Assembly (NCBI GenBank): GCA_944326615.1
Contig: CALVEO010000012.1
Location: forward strand, 1 to 39,987
From: Candidatus Gastranaerophilales bacterium
Lineage (GTDB): Bacteria; Cyanobacteriota; Vampirovibrionia; Gastranaerophilales; Gastranaerophilaceae
Direction of reading: 5' to 3'
DNA length: 39,987 nucleotides
The notes below the pieces were generated by a model that worked only from the letters and a program-made list of their open reading frames with translations, ran no database searches and was not told where the DNA came from. The translations under genes were made by a program, and so were the position numbers. Of this stretch, positions 8,055 to 14,884 are shown piece by piece (within the stretch, counting starts at the first letter, position 1; each line of letters begins with the position of its first letter).

Positions 8055-9083
8055 ATGGGTATGGCTGCATCGCAGGCAAGATTTTTAGGTCTTACTGCAA
8101 GAAAAACAAATACTGAATATGAAGGTCAGCAGATCAACCAGCAAAGAACAACTTTGTCAAACCAATCTGCTAACTACTATAACCAGCTGTTAGGCATGAC
8201 AGTTCCTGTTCCGCCTTCAACCGCTGATTACACAAAAACGGTTTATACTTTTGAAGACGGTTCTCTAAACAATTCTATTTCTTCTATGATAGCACAGGTT
8301 GATGGAACTTATTTAATCAGCTATACCTCTAGCTGGACTAACAACTTTGCTGTTGTCTCTACTGCTCCGACTATTTATACAAGAACCGGAGATGAAGATA
8401 ACTATACATATTATGTAGGAGCTAAACAGTTAAGACAACTTGGAGCAACTATAACTGATGAAGATATTCAAAATGATGAATACTTGAAAACATTGTCTGA
8501 TAACCAAATTCAACAATTACAGGAAGAAGAACAAAAGTATTTAGAACAATTAAATGAAAAATACGGTGAAGCTAACTGGCAGGTTAGATATGTTCAAAAC
8601 ACATCAACAGGAACCTGGTCGCCATACTTTGTAAAACAGGAAGTTTTGGATAGCGCTATATACAATGAAACAGGCGCTTCACAAAGTACAATCGCTACAT
8701 ATACTGTAGGCTCTGCTCAGGAAACCGAAGAAATTAAAGGCGTTACTGCCAGACTTGAACAGGATTCTACAGGACGTATCATCAATATCACACTCAATCC
8801 AGGTGATGCTGACGAAGTTACTTATGCAGTGAAAACAAACACAGTAACTGATCAGGCTGCATACGATGATGCTATGAACCAGTACGAATATGACAAGTAT
8901 GAATATGATCAATCTATCCAAAATATCAATGCTAAGATTGAAATTATTCAGGCTGAAGATAAAAACCTTGAATTACGCTTGAAACAGTTAGACACTGAAC
9001 AGGATGCAATTCAAACTGAAATGGATGCAGTTCAGAAAGTTATCGAAAAGAACACTGAATCTACATTCAAAACATTCGGATAG
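8055..9083 (+). CDS. Unrecognised 342-residue protein with C-terminal coiled coil
   Basis: The protein starts MGMAASQARFLGLTARK and continues with a Q/N-rich helical stretch (EGQQINQQRTTLSNQSANYY), a middle part rich in Thr, Ser and Tyr (about residues 50-270, likely beta), and a heptad-rich C-terminus (about 275-335) with KIEIIQAEDKNLELRLKQLD. I recall the ASQARxLxLTAR N-terminus in many Gastranaerophilales hypothetical proteins but no function. No signal peptide or membrane helix is seen, so if exported it would need a dedicated route; the N-terminal helix resembles those of filament or secreted-effector proteins only in general character. The ATG at 8055 is preferred because AAAGGA lies 8 bases upstream; a GTG at 8007 has no such site. 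The stop codon overlaps the first of six hairpin repeats. Confidence 0.65.
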   Translation: MGMAASQARFLGLTARKTNTEYEGQQINQQRTTLSNQSANYYNQLLGMTVPVPPSTADYTKTVYTFEDGSLNNSISSMIAQVDGTYLISYTSSWTNNFAVVSTAPTIYTRTGDEDNYTYYVGAKQLRQLGATITDEDIQNDEYLKTLSDNQIQQLQEEEQKYLEQLNEKYGEANWQVRYVQNTSTGTWSPYFVKQEVLDSAIYNETGASQSTIATYTVGSAQETEEIKGVTARLEQDSTGRIINITLNPGDADEVTYAVKTNTVTDQAAYDDAMNQYEYDKYEYDQSIQNINAKIEIIQAEDKNLELRLKQLDTEQDAIQTEMDAVQKVIEKNTESTFKTFG

Positions 9084-9445
9084 GAGCGTAGCCGCTCCAC
9101 CCACCACTTAGGGCTTTGTATGAATTTACTTAGTCTAAAAGAAACAGGAGCGTAGCCGCTCCACCCACCACTTAGGGCTTTGTATGAATTTACTTAGTCT
9201 AAAAGAAACAGGAACGTAGCCGTTCCAGCCACAACTTAGGACCTTGTAAAAACTTACTCAGTCTTAACCAGGAACGTAGCCGTTCCAGCCACAACTTAGG
9301 ACCTTGTAAAAACTTACTCAGTCTTAACCAGGAGCGTAGCCGCTCCACCACAACATAGGACTTTGTATAAATTTACTCAGTCTTAACTAGGAGCGTAGCA
9401 GCTCCAACACATAAGACTTAGCATTAATTTGCTTTGGCTTAAATA
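9083..9445 (+). repeat. Six tandem 54-64 bp units, each opening with a GC-rich hairpin
   Basis: Units start at 9083, 9147, 9211, 9271, 9331 and 9390. Each begins with a hairpin of the type GGAGCG-TAGC-CGCTCC followed by a conserved tail (CTTAGG...CTTTGTA...TTTACT(T/C)AGTCT). Units 1-2 are identical (64 bp), units 3-4 are identical (60 bp), and unit 5 is an intermediate (59 bp). Units 3-4 have GGAACG-TAGC-CGTTCC, a compensatory pair change that keeps the stem. Unit 6 has GGAGC/GCTCC and a decayed tail. The array starts on the stop codon of the gene before it and ends shortly before a terminator, so it is the 3' UTR of that gene. The unit-to-unit identity over the whole length, without variable spacers, argues against CRISPR. 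Confidence 0.9.
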
Positions 9446-9499
9446 TAATAAATTCAAAAATATATAAAAATTTAATAAATTTTGTTTCCTTAATTAATT

Positions 9500-9528
9500 A
9501 CGACTTTTATACCCGAAAGTCGTTTTTT
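9500..9528 (+). terminator. Intrinsic terminator after the hairpin array
   Basis: ACGACTTT (9500-9507) pairs with AAAGTCGT (9516-9523), loop TATACCCG, then a T run. It ends the transcript of the gene at 8055-9083 with its repeat-bearing 3' UTR, directly before a convergent gene. Confidence 0.85.
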
Positions 9529-9529
9529 A

Positions 9530-10315
9530 TTACTCAGATTGAATTGAAAGATTCATAAATTCAATGTCATCATAATCAATATAGGCAGTCTGTTTTAAAT
9601 TTCGGCCTGTCTTTATAGTCACCTCATTTATCTGTCCTGGCCTTAACAAGTTATTCGGGATTTTTATCCTCTGCCCGTCGCCGTTTAACTGGATATCAGC
9701 AATTTTTGAACCGTTAAAATAAACCTCCGGAGGACTGGAAAAAGAATTTACAATAGAATTCTGCCTTAATTTTTTAGCCATAAGTGTATCAATACCGATT
9801 ATTGAGCCTATAACAAGATAATTTCTTTTAGATAGAGCATTTGCAGCAATTTTAAAAGACTTATTAAAGAAAGGTCCAATTGATTTTCCTTTAAATTCAC
9901 CGGAATTTGCTGAATTTTCAGAGAAATTATCATCCCCCAAATGAAACATCTCGGAAGAAATTATTACATCCTCTATGTTGCTTTTTTCAATCCCGACAAC
10001 AATTGGCTTTGAAGCCGTATGCTCGTCTATTGTAAGCGAGAAAGGTCTGTAACCTTCTTTTTCAACAGACATAATAGTAGGTGCTTTTATATTAGCATTT
10101 AATTTAAATGCGCCGTTGCTGTCAGACACCGTTGAATAATTATGTTTAGGCAAACTCACTTTTGCACCCGATACAGGCAAATTTGTTGCATTATCTACAA
10201 TCCTGCTTGAATTTCCCATGCCCGTCTTTGAAACTCCGCCTTCCATAACAGCAGAATAAACTGTTGATACACTTATCAACGTAGCGAATATTAAAACTGA
10301 TAAAAATTTTTTCAT
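9530..10315 (-). CDS. Secreted protein with carboxypeptidase-regulatory-like domain
   Basis: The 261 residues begin with a Sec signal peptide (MKKFLSVLIFATLISVSTVYSA, cleavage probably after residue 21 or 22). Residues about 36-105 look like a CarboxypepD_reg/transthyretin-like beta-sandwich: VDNATNLPVSGAKVSL, then SDSNGAFKL, then MSVEKEGYRPFSLTI. The C-terminal 60 residues (VYFNGSKIADIQLNGDGQRI, then RPGQINEVTIKTG) resemble a second small beta domain of the kind that binds carbohydrate or packs on a surface protein. Such proteins are periplasmic or surface accessory factors. The ATG at 10315 is followed by KK and the hydrophobic core, which fixes the start. It is monocistronic, between a terminator and the tRNA-Leu promoter. 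Confidence 0.75.
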   Translation of the reverse strand: MKKFLSVLIFATLISVSTVYSAVMEGGVSKTGMGNSSRIVDNATNLPVSGAKVSLPKHNYSTVSDSNGAFKLNANIKAPTIMSVEKEGYRPFSLTIDEHTASKPIVVGIEKSNIEDVIISSEMFHLGDDNFSENSANSGEFKGKSIGPFFNKSFKIAANALSKRNYLVIGSIIGIDTLMAKKLRQNSIVNSFSSPPEVYFNGSKIADIQLNGDGQRIKIPNNLLRPGQINEVTIKTGRNLKQTAYIDYDDIEFMNLSIQSE

Positions 10316-10415
10316 AAAACCTCACTCTTATAAACAGTTTAAATAACTCTAAATATAAGTTAATTAACCTGTTTGGTGATAAATTATACATTAATAAAAA
10401 TTTTTAAAATTTTAT

Positions 10416-10443
10416 TTGAAATTTGAAATGTTTCTGATAAAAT
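10416..10443 (+). promoter_or_regulatory. Promoter of tRNA-Leu
   Basis: TTGAAA at 10416-10421, 16-bp spacer, TAAAAT at 10438-10443 with an upstream TG (extended -10). The start would lie near 10450, 17 bases before the tRNA. Confidence 0.65.
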
Positions 10444-10466
10444 AAATTTATGACAATTTAATTTAT

Positions 10467-10550
10467 GCCGAAGTGATGAAATTGGTAGACGTGCTAGACT
10501 CAAAATCTTGTGTGGGCAACCACGTGCCGGTTCGAGTCCGGCCTTCGGCA
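10467..10550 (+). tRNA. tRNA-Leu (anticodon CAA)
   Basis: An 84-nt class II tRNA. The acceptor GCCGAAG (10467-10473) pairs with CTTCGGC (10543-10549), discriminator A at 10550, anticodon loop CTCAAAA giving CAA, a long variable arm (TGTGGGCAACCACG), and T-loop TTCGAGT. The CCA end is not encoded. Its last 16 bases recur twice downstream at the ends of two 205-bp repeats. Confidence 0.95.
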
Positions 10551-10744
10551 AATAAAAAGACACCTGACTGGTGTCTTTTTATTTGGCATAAGAGCAAAAC
10601 GAGAAGCCTAATGCGCAGCATTATTGTCGGTTCGGCGGATTGTGAGCAGAGGCTGGAGTTATTTTGCTGTATGCTGAAAGCATTAAGGCAAAATACGTAA
10701 TGCCGTTTAACGCGAACAATCCAAGAAAGTCCGGCTTTCGGCAT
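10540..10744. repeat. 205-bp repeat, copy 1, bounded by tRNA-Leu 3'-end sequence
   Basis: Copy 1 begins inside the tRNA-Leu 3' end (GGCCTTCGGCA), includes the perfect hairpin at 10550-10584, and ends with AGTCCGGCTTTCGGCA (10728-10743), a one-mismatch copy of the tRNA 3' end at 10535-10550. Copy 2 is at 10859-11063, offset exactly 319 bp and without gaps; I count about nine mismatches (about 95 percent identity). The inside holds a TAATGC-GCA-GCATTA palindrome and no convincing gene. Confidence 0.9.
10550..10584. terminator. Perfect 15-bp hairpin after tRNA-Leu
   Basis: AAATAAAAAGACACC (10550-10564), loop TGACT, GGTGTCTTTTTATTT (10570-10584). The A-rich and T-rich arms make it a terminator in both directions. 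The second repeat copy carries the same stem at 10869-10903 but with loop AGTCA, the reverse complement. Confidence 0.85.
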
Positions 10745-10858
10745 TTTTTATTACAAATTGTTATTTACGCCGGACTCTCCCGGCTTGATTGCTTCGCAAT
10801 CAGCCGCTTCTTCCCTCTCAACAGAACTGACATTTAGTCAGTTCCGTTTCGGCAGAGT
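10745..10858. other. Spacer between the 205-bp repeats with two strong hairpins
   Basis: This 114-bp spacer has no gene. It holds a hairpin CGGCTTGATTGC-TTC-GCAATCAGCCG at 10781-10806 (one bulged T), and a second one, GAACTGAC-ATTTA-GTCAGTTC, at 10824-10844. It ends in TTTCGGCAGAGT just before repeat copy 2. The dense hairpins suggest a structured or mobile intergenic element rather than decayed coding sequence. Confidence 0.6.
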
Positions 10859-11063
10859 GGCCTTCGGCAAATAAAAAGACACCAGTCAGGTGTCTTTTTA
10901 TTTGGTATAAGAGCAGAACGAGAAGCCTAATGCGAAGCATTATTGCCGGTTCGGCGGATTGTGAGCAGAGGCTGGAGTTATTTTGCTGTATGCTGAAAGC
11001 ATTAAGGCAAAATACGTAATACCGTTTAACGCGAACAATCCAAGAAAGTCCGGCCTTCGGCAT
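10859..11063. repeat. 205-bp repeat, copy 2, bounded by tRNA-Leu 3'-end sequence
   Basis: This copy starts with GGCCTTCGGCA without a functional tRNA before it and ends with AGTCCGGCCTTCGGCA (11047-11062), an exact copy of the last 16 bases of tRNA-Leu. It ends 22 bp before the ATG of the broken flippase gene and so supplies the DNA just upstream of that gene's promoter. Confidence 0.9.
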
Positions 11064-11085
11064 GTTTATTGTATAATTTAGCCAT

Positions 11086-11718
11086 ATGCAGACCAAAAAT
11101 GTTACAAGAAAATTTTATCCTATATTGAATTCTTTTTTAAGCTATCTGCCTTCAAGATTTCTTGTAATATTGAACTCCATTATTATAATCCCGTTTTTTG
11201 CACATATGCTAACAACAAAAGAAATGGGTATATATCAGCTTTCAATTGGAATTCTTAATCTTTTATGTACCTGCTCAACAGATTGGATCACTAAATCTGC
11301 TTTAAGATTTTATGAAAAATATAAAATTTTAAATAAATTACCTGAATTCTATTCAAATATTCTTTTTATATCTTTAACTGCATATTTAGTCATTGTAATC
11401 TTTTATTTTTTATCAGCGGATTACATTTCAACAAAATATTTTATTAGTAAAGATATACTGGCTTTACTACTAATCTTAATTATCCCATGCGGAATACGCC
11501 AGTTTTTATATCAGATGCTCAGAATTTTTAACAAACCGTTTCTTTATACTTTCAGTATTGTTATATATCAGTGTGCACAGCTTTTATTTTATCTGATGCT
11601 GTTTAAAATTTTTGGCAATGTAAAAACAATATTAACAGCAATGATTATAGCAATGGTAGTAATCGATATTTATATAGCCAAAAAGCTTACTTTTAAAGCA
11701 CCATTAATGAATATTTAA
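11086..11718 (+). pseudogene. 5' part of a polysaccharide flippase (Wzx-like) gene, truncated
   Basis: The 210-residue product begins like a polysaccharide/O-antigen flippase of the MATE-like superfamily: a basic start, then helices at about residues 13-40 (SYLPSRFLVILNSIIIIPFF), 50-65, 85-110, 120-140, 150-175 and 180-195. GIYQLSIGILNLLCTCSTDW is the typical helix 2 region. Full-length members have 12-14 helices and 420-500 residues; this has about six and stops within 26 bp of overlap with a convergent gene. The frame has no internal break, so it looks cut by a deletion rather than by point decay. A TATAAT at 11072-11077 lies 8 nt before the ATG with no ribosome-binding site. It may be expressed but is unlikely to transport. 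Confidence 0.7.
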
Positions 11719-12241
11719 CATATTCCTGTCCTAACAGAACCTTATCGATTGAAGATGTAATATCTTCTACAAATTTTTTACGCTTAGTGCCAAAATTAAT
11801 AATCGAATTCATAGCAGAAAACTCGCAGTACAAATCAGAATCTTTTTTTGACGCAACGTTATTACAAAATTCTGCCTGAAACAACGAAATCTTGTTAAAA
11901 AGCTCATTTGCAATTTGTCCGGCATTTGTTCCATCATATTTATACTCACCTAAATTAACACCAACAGCAAAATCCAAATCATTAGGAATAGGATTACCGA
12001 TAAGAAAACCGGAACCATAGCCTACTTTAAAAGTATAGTTCATTTCTCCATATTGTTTTTTGGTTATTTCAAGAGAATTATTTAATGCATTTTCTAAAGG
12101 CTTTATAACATCTGATAAATACGGGAAGACTGCAGTATTAACTCTTGGACTGACATAAACATATTCTGTAACATGACTTAATATTGCAATAAATAAAACG
12201 AATATAAAGGTTAAAATAAGAATAAATAATCGTTTATGCAT
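11693..12241 (-). CDS. Membrane-anchored hypothetical protein (182 aa), probably C-terminally truncated
   Basis: Residues 5-23 (LFILILTFIFVLFIAILSH) form a single N-terminal membrane anchor; the rest is a soluble domain with GYGSGFLIGNPIPNDLDFAV and a conserved-looking FQAEFCNNVASKKD stretch. I do not recognise the family. It ends YVKYSLMVL inside the 3' end of the broken flippase gene (26-bp overlap), so its own C-terminus is likely lost or replaced at the same junction. The ATG at 12241 is preceded by GAAAGAA only, a weak ribosome-binding site. The pilin gene lies upstream on the same strand, 61 bp away. Confidence 0.5.
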   Translation of the reverse strand: MHKRLFILILTFIFVLFIAILSHVTEYVYVSPRVNTAVFPYLSDVIKPLENALNNSLEITKKQYGEMNYTFKVGYGSGFLIGNPIPNDLDFAVGVNLGEYKYDGTNAGQIANELFNKISLFQAEFCNNVASKKDSDLYCEFSAMNSIINFGTKRKKFVEDITSSIDKVLLGQEYVKYSLMVL

Positions 12242-12302
12242 AAAAATTCTTTCATAAAAGGGAAACTTATAAAAAAGTTTCCCTTTTATATATAATCAAA
12301 TA

Positions 12303-13026
12303 CTAATAATCCATTTTCCAGCCGTCATTAATGATTTTTGCAAAACAGTATCCGTAAGAATCACCATCTGCAGAAGAACAATCTGTACTAAAACGATTTG
12401 ATAACGCTTCGACATCACCAGGTAAAACATAACCATCATAGCCCAGTTTAAACGAAAACAAATCACGCCCTAATATATTGGGGCCGGCTTTCCCATTAGT
12501 ATCAGTGACAACAGTATAAAATTCGCCCCAATCAGATAAACATATAACTGCCCCGCTTGTTAAAACAGCACACTGGGAATCATCCGGGACTGTATCACTC
12601 AACGCGATAGCTTCACCATTCATATTTGCATAATCAGAACCAAAACAATCAGATGTATCATTACCTGGACAAGTTGCTGTAGTTTTAAAATAGTTAGAGA
12701 AAAAATATGCAATCCCTTCACGTCTCAGCTTAGATTCTCTTAAAGTTGATGCATTGCTGTCAGTCATAATCTGTAAAGCAGCCTGGGAAATGTCATTATA
12801 TACTTTATGAAGTTGGGTTACATAAGTTGATTTTTGATGATTCTGCATTAAAGTAGGTACTGTCAACGCAGATACAACGCCAATAATGCCTAAAGTTACT
12901 AAAACCTCAGCAAGGGTAAATCCACTTTGTTTTTTAAGCAAAAAGCCGTCAAGTTTTTTAATTAAATCCCTTGAGTTAAACTGATTAGCGCCCCCCCACC
13001 CGGAAATTCAAAAAATTTTTCATCAT
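12303..13026 (-). CDS. Type IV pilin-like protein gene with poly-G tract in the leader, frame OFF in this sequence
   Basis: The pilin body (from the TTG at 12941: LLKKQSG then FTLAEVLVTLGIIGVVSALT) is a class of prepilin with cleavage after the Gly before F, Glu at mature +5, a hydrophobic helix of about 20 residues and a 180-residue Cys-containing head. The TTG has no ribosome-binding site. Upstream, at 13026-13021, ATGATG follows AGAGGATTATTAAA. From there the frame reads MMKNFLNFRVGGR and stops at TAA just after a run of seven G (12997-12991). With one G less (or two more) it continues without stop (ANQFNSRDLIKKLDGFL, then LKKQSG) into FTLAEV, giving 240 or 241 residues with F at about 36. 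I read it as a phase-variable gene in the OFF state; a sequencing error in the homopolymer is the alternative. Confidence 0.75.
12991..12997 (-). repeat. Poly-G tract (7 G on the minus strand) in pilin leader
   Basis: Seven G, preceded by T and followed by CGCTAA, lie 30 bases after the ATG. The tract decides which frame the ribosome leaves in: 7 gives an immediate stop, 6 or 9 joins the pilin frame. Confidence 0.85.
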
Positions 13027-13051
13027 TTTAATAATCCTCTTCTTTTTATAC

Positions 13052-13069
13052 TTACAATATCAATTGTAA
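13052..13069. promoter_or_regulatory. Operator-like inverted repeat in the pilin/CheR divergent region
   Basis: TTACAAT-ATCA-ATTGTAA is a perfect 7-bp inverted repeat about 26 bp upstream of the pilin ATG (13026, minus) and 57 bp upstream of the CheR-like gene (13126, plus). It sits where a promoter for either would be. A T-rich flank gives a TATAAA on the minus strand next to it. No regulator can be named. Confidence 0.35.
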
Positions 13070-13125
13070 CATATTTTCATATTATATTCAATAAATAAGC
13101 AAAAAAATTTTTTACGCTTTTTAAA

Positions 13126-13908
13126 ATGAATATGAAAATTACCCCATTTATATCAAACAATAATATTTACTCACAAAAATCTGAAAAAAATTCTCCGGCG
13201 TTTGGAACTACTCACAGATATTACAAAAATGCAAATGGCGAATTTGGAACAAATACCTGGCCTTTCAGAGACGATATTGACTGGAAAGCGCTTTCTGAAT
13301 ACGAAAAAAAACATTTTAAAAATACACAAAAAGTTAACTTGGTTCAATTTGCCTCATCCGATGGTTCTGAGGCGTATACACAAATAATATCACTTATTGA
13401 GAATAATCCATCTGCAGATGATAAAAAATTCTTCCCGATAAAAGCATTCGATATTGATCCGGAAGTTGTTAAAGCCGCGCAAAGCAGGCTTTTAAACACT
13501 ATGACTTTCGACAGGGTATCTCTGCAAATGAATACCGAAAACTATGACAAATATTTTAAAGAAACAGGCAAAAAACTTGATATTAAAGATGATATAAAGT
13601 TTGATAGCGTGAAAACTCTTGAAGTTTCAAAGATATTAACGGATAAAGTTGTATTTGAAAATGCAGATATGTATAAAGTTCTTGCAAAAATGGAAGATAA
13701 TTCAAATACTATTCTGATGTGCAGAAATATTTTAGGCTACTTTGATGACAATAAAATTGAGAATTTTATAAAACTTGTAGCGGAAAAATTAAAAAAAGGA
13801 AGCCTTTTCCTGATTGGCGAACATGATACCAGAATTTCATTTACTGAACGTTATTTAGGAGAAAACGGATTTACAAAAGTTATGAAACATGTATTTAAAA
13901 AATTATAA
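13126..13908 (+). CDS. CheR-like SAM-dependent methyltransferase without chemotaxis context
   Basis: The 260-residue protein resembles the catalytic domain of CheR: VQFASSDGSEAYTQI (73-87) stands for the CheR SAM motif A-C-S-T-G-E-E-P-Y-S-I, AFDIDPEVVKAAQ (107-119) for the D-I-D acidic loop, VVFENADMYKV for the F-x-x-x-D motif, and LMCRNILGYFDDNKIENFIK for C-R-N-V-L-I-Y-F. The closing GSLFLIGEHD matches G-G-x-L-x-L-G. The GEE of the SAM motif is GSE here. CheR methylates receptor glutamates; no receptor, CheB or CheA is in the window, so the substrate may differ. The N-terminal 35 residues are disordered-looking with SPAFG (23-27). ATG 13126 or 13132; neither has a clear ribosome-binding site. 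Confidence 0.75.
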   Translation: MNMKITPFISNNNIYSQKSEKNSPAFGTTHRYYKNANGEFGTNTWPFRDDIDWKALSEYEKKHFKNTQKVNLVQFASSDGSEAYTQIISLIENNPSADDKKFFPIKAFDIDPEVVKAAQSRLLNTMTFDRVSLQMNTENYDKYFKETGKKLDIKDDIKFDSVKTLEVSKILTDKVVFENADMYKVLAKMEDNSNTILMCRNILGYFDDNKIENFIKLVAEKLKKGSLFLIGEHDTRISFTERYLGENGFTKVMKHVFKKL

Positions 13909-14026
13909 ATTAACATTTATACATACTTTGTACTTTTTTAATTTATTTCTGGTAACATATAAAAAAACAAAGGCAAAAAATTTTCTGTTCAGATTTTTCA
14001 ATGTATTATAAAAAAAGGATTTAACA

Positions 14027-14884
14027 TTGCAAAATACATTAACTAAAAATTATACAGATTTAAGTCAATCGAAAAGTTTTCTAAATTCCGATAAAAATCT
14101 CTTTCTGTACATAGAAAAAAGGTTAAATCAAATATTTACAAATGAGATGAACAGTGAAAACTCAATTTTCCGGAAAGTAAAGCCTTCTGTAATTCAGAAA
14201 ATGGCTTTATTTTTATCAAAAAATATAACCAGATCATGCTCTATAGGAATTGCGGGCGAAACTGCAAGCGGCAAATCAACAATTGCGCTTGATATTATTA
14301 ACACAATACAAAGCTTTGCAGATGAATACTGTGTTGAACATGCAATTACGCGAATTAATACGGATGATTACTATTTCGACCGCTCAGATATGGTTAAAAA
14401 AGCAGGCAGTTTTGCCGAATTTGCAAAACATTATGACCTTGATGTTCCGGAAGCTCTTGAACTTGAATTAATGAAAAAACATATAAAATCATTACTTTTC
14501 GGGAAAGAAGTTTACCTGCCGGAATATGATATGTCAGGCACTGCAATAAGACGCGATAACGTAAAACTGGCATTACCATCAAAAATTATTATATCTGAAG
14601 GTTTATTTACTTTAACTGACAAAATTGCAGACGCGTTTGATTTTAAAATATATGTTGACGTATCGCATAACGTACAGAAAGAAAGATTTTACAGACGTGC
14701 CGAAGAACGGGGGCTTGGCGATTCTGCGGATGAAGTTTATACAAATGCTTCAAACAAAGCAAAAACGCATATTCACCCGACTGCATCAAAAGCTGATATA
14801 ATTTTGTCAGGCGAGGCAGAGCGACAGGCCTACAGAAAATTTATAAATCAAATACTTATACTTGTGAAAGAGATTTATTTTTAG
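14027..14884 (+). CDS. Uridine kinase-like P-loop protein
   Basis: The 285-residue protein has a P-loop SIGIAGETASGKST (72-85), a Walker-B-like and substrate region RINTDDYYFDR (about 109-119), DLDVPEALELELM as in uridine kinases (canonical DHPDAFD...L), LPEYDMSG, IIISEGLFTL and DVSHNVQKERFYRRAEERG (LID). This is the uridine kinase/phosphoribulokinase family, which phosphorylates uridine or a related sugar compound with ATP. The first 65 residues are an extra helical N-terminus, and the DHP motif is replaced by DLDVP, so the substrate is uncertain. It starts at TTG 14027, supported by AAAAAGGAT a few bases upstream. It overlaps the convergent gene at 14856 by 29 bp. Confidence 0.8.
   Translation: MQNTLTKNYTDLSQSKSFLNSDKNLFLYIEKRLNQIFTNEMNSENSIFRKVKPSVIQKMALFLSKNITRSCSIGIAGETASGKSTIALDIINTIQSFADEYCVEHAITRINTDDYYFDRSDMVKKAGSFAEFAKHYDLDVPEALELELMKKHIKSLLFGKEVYLPEYDMSGTAIRRDNVKLALPSKIIISEGLFTLTDKIADAFDFKIYVDVSHNVQKERFYRRAEERGLGDSADEVYTNASNKAKTHIHPTASKADIILSGEAERQAYRKFINQILILVKEIYF

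Noticed and set aside
9083-9445. CRISPR array
   Set aside because: Whole 54-64 bp units are repeated including the parts that would be spacers; unit pairs are identical, no cas gene is near, and the units start on a stop codon.
10535-11063. Prophage or integrative element with integrase
   Set aside because: The tRNA-end repeats look like att sites but no integrase, phage or conjugation gene lies in the window.
10463-11096. Two similar reading frames of about 90 codons on the minus strand in the 205-bp repeats
   Set aside because: They run through tRNA-Leu or its copied 3' end and a terminator hairpin, have no ribosome-binding site, and their likeness is explained by the DNA repeat.
12303-12941. 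Pilin gene starting at TTG 12941 as the normal start
   Set aside because: No ribosome-binding site is found before it, whereas ATGATG at 13026-13021 has one and joins the frame after a one-base tract change. It remains possible as a weak second start.
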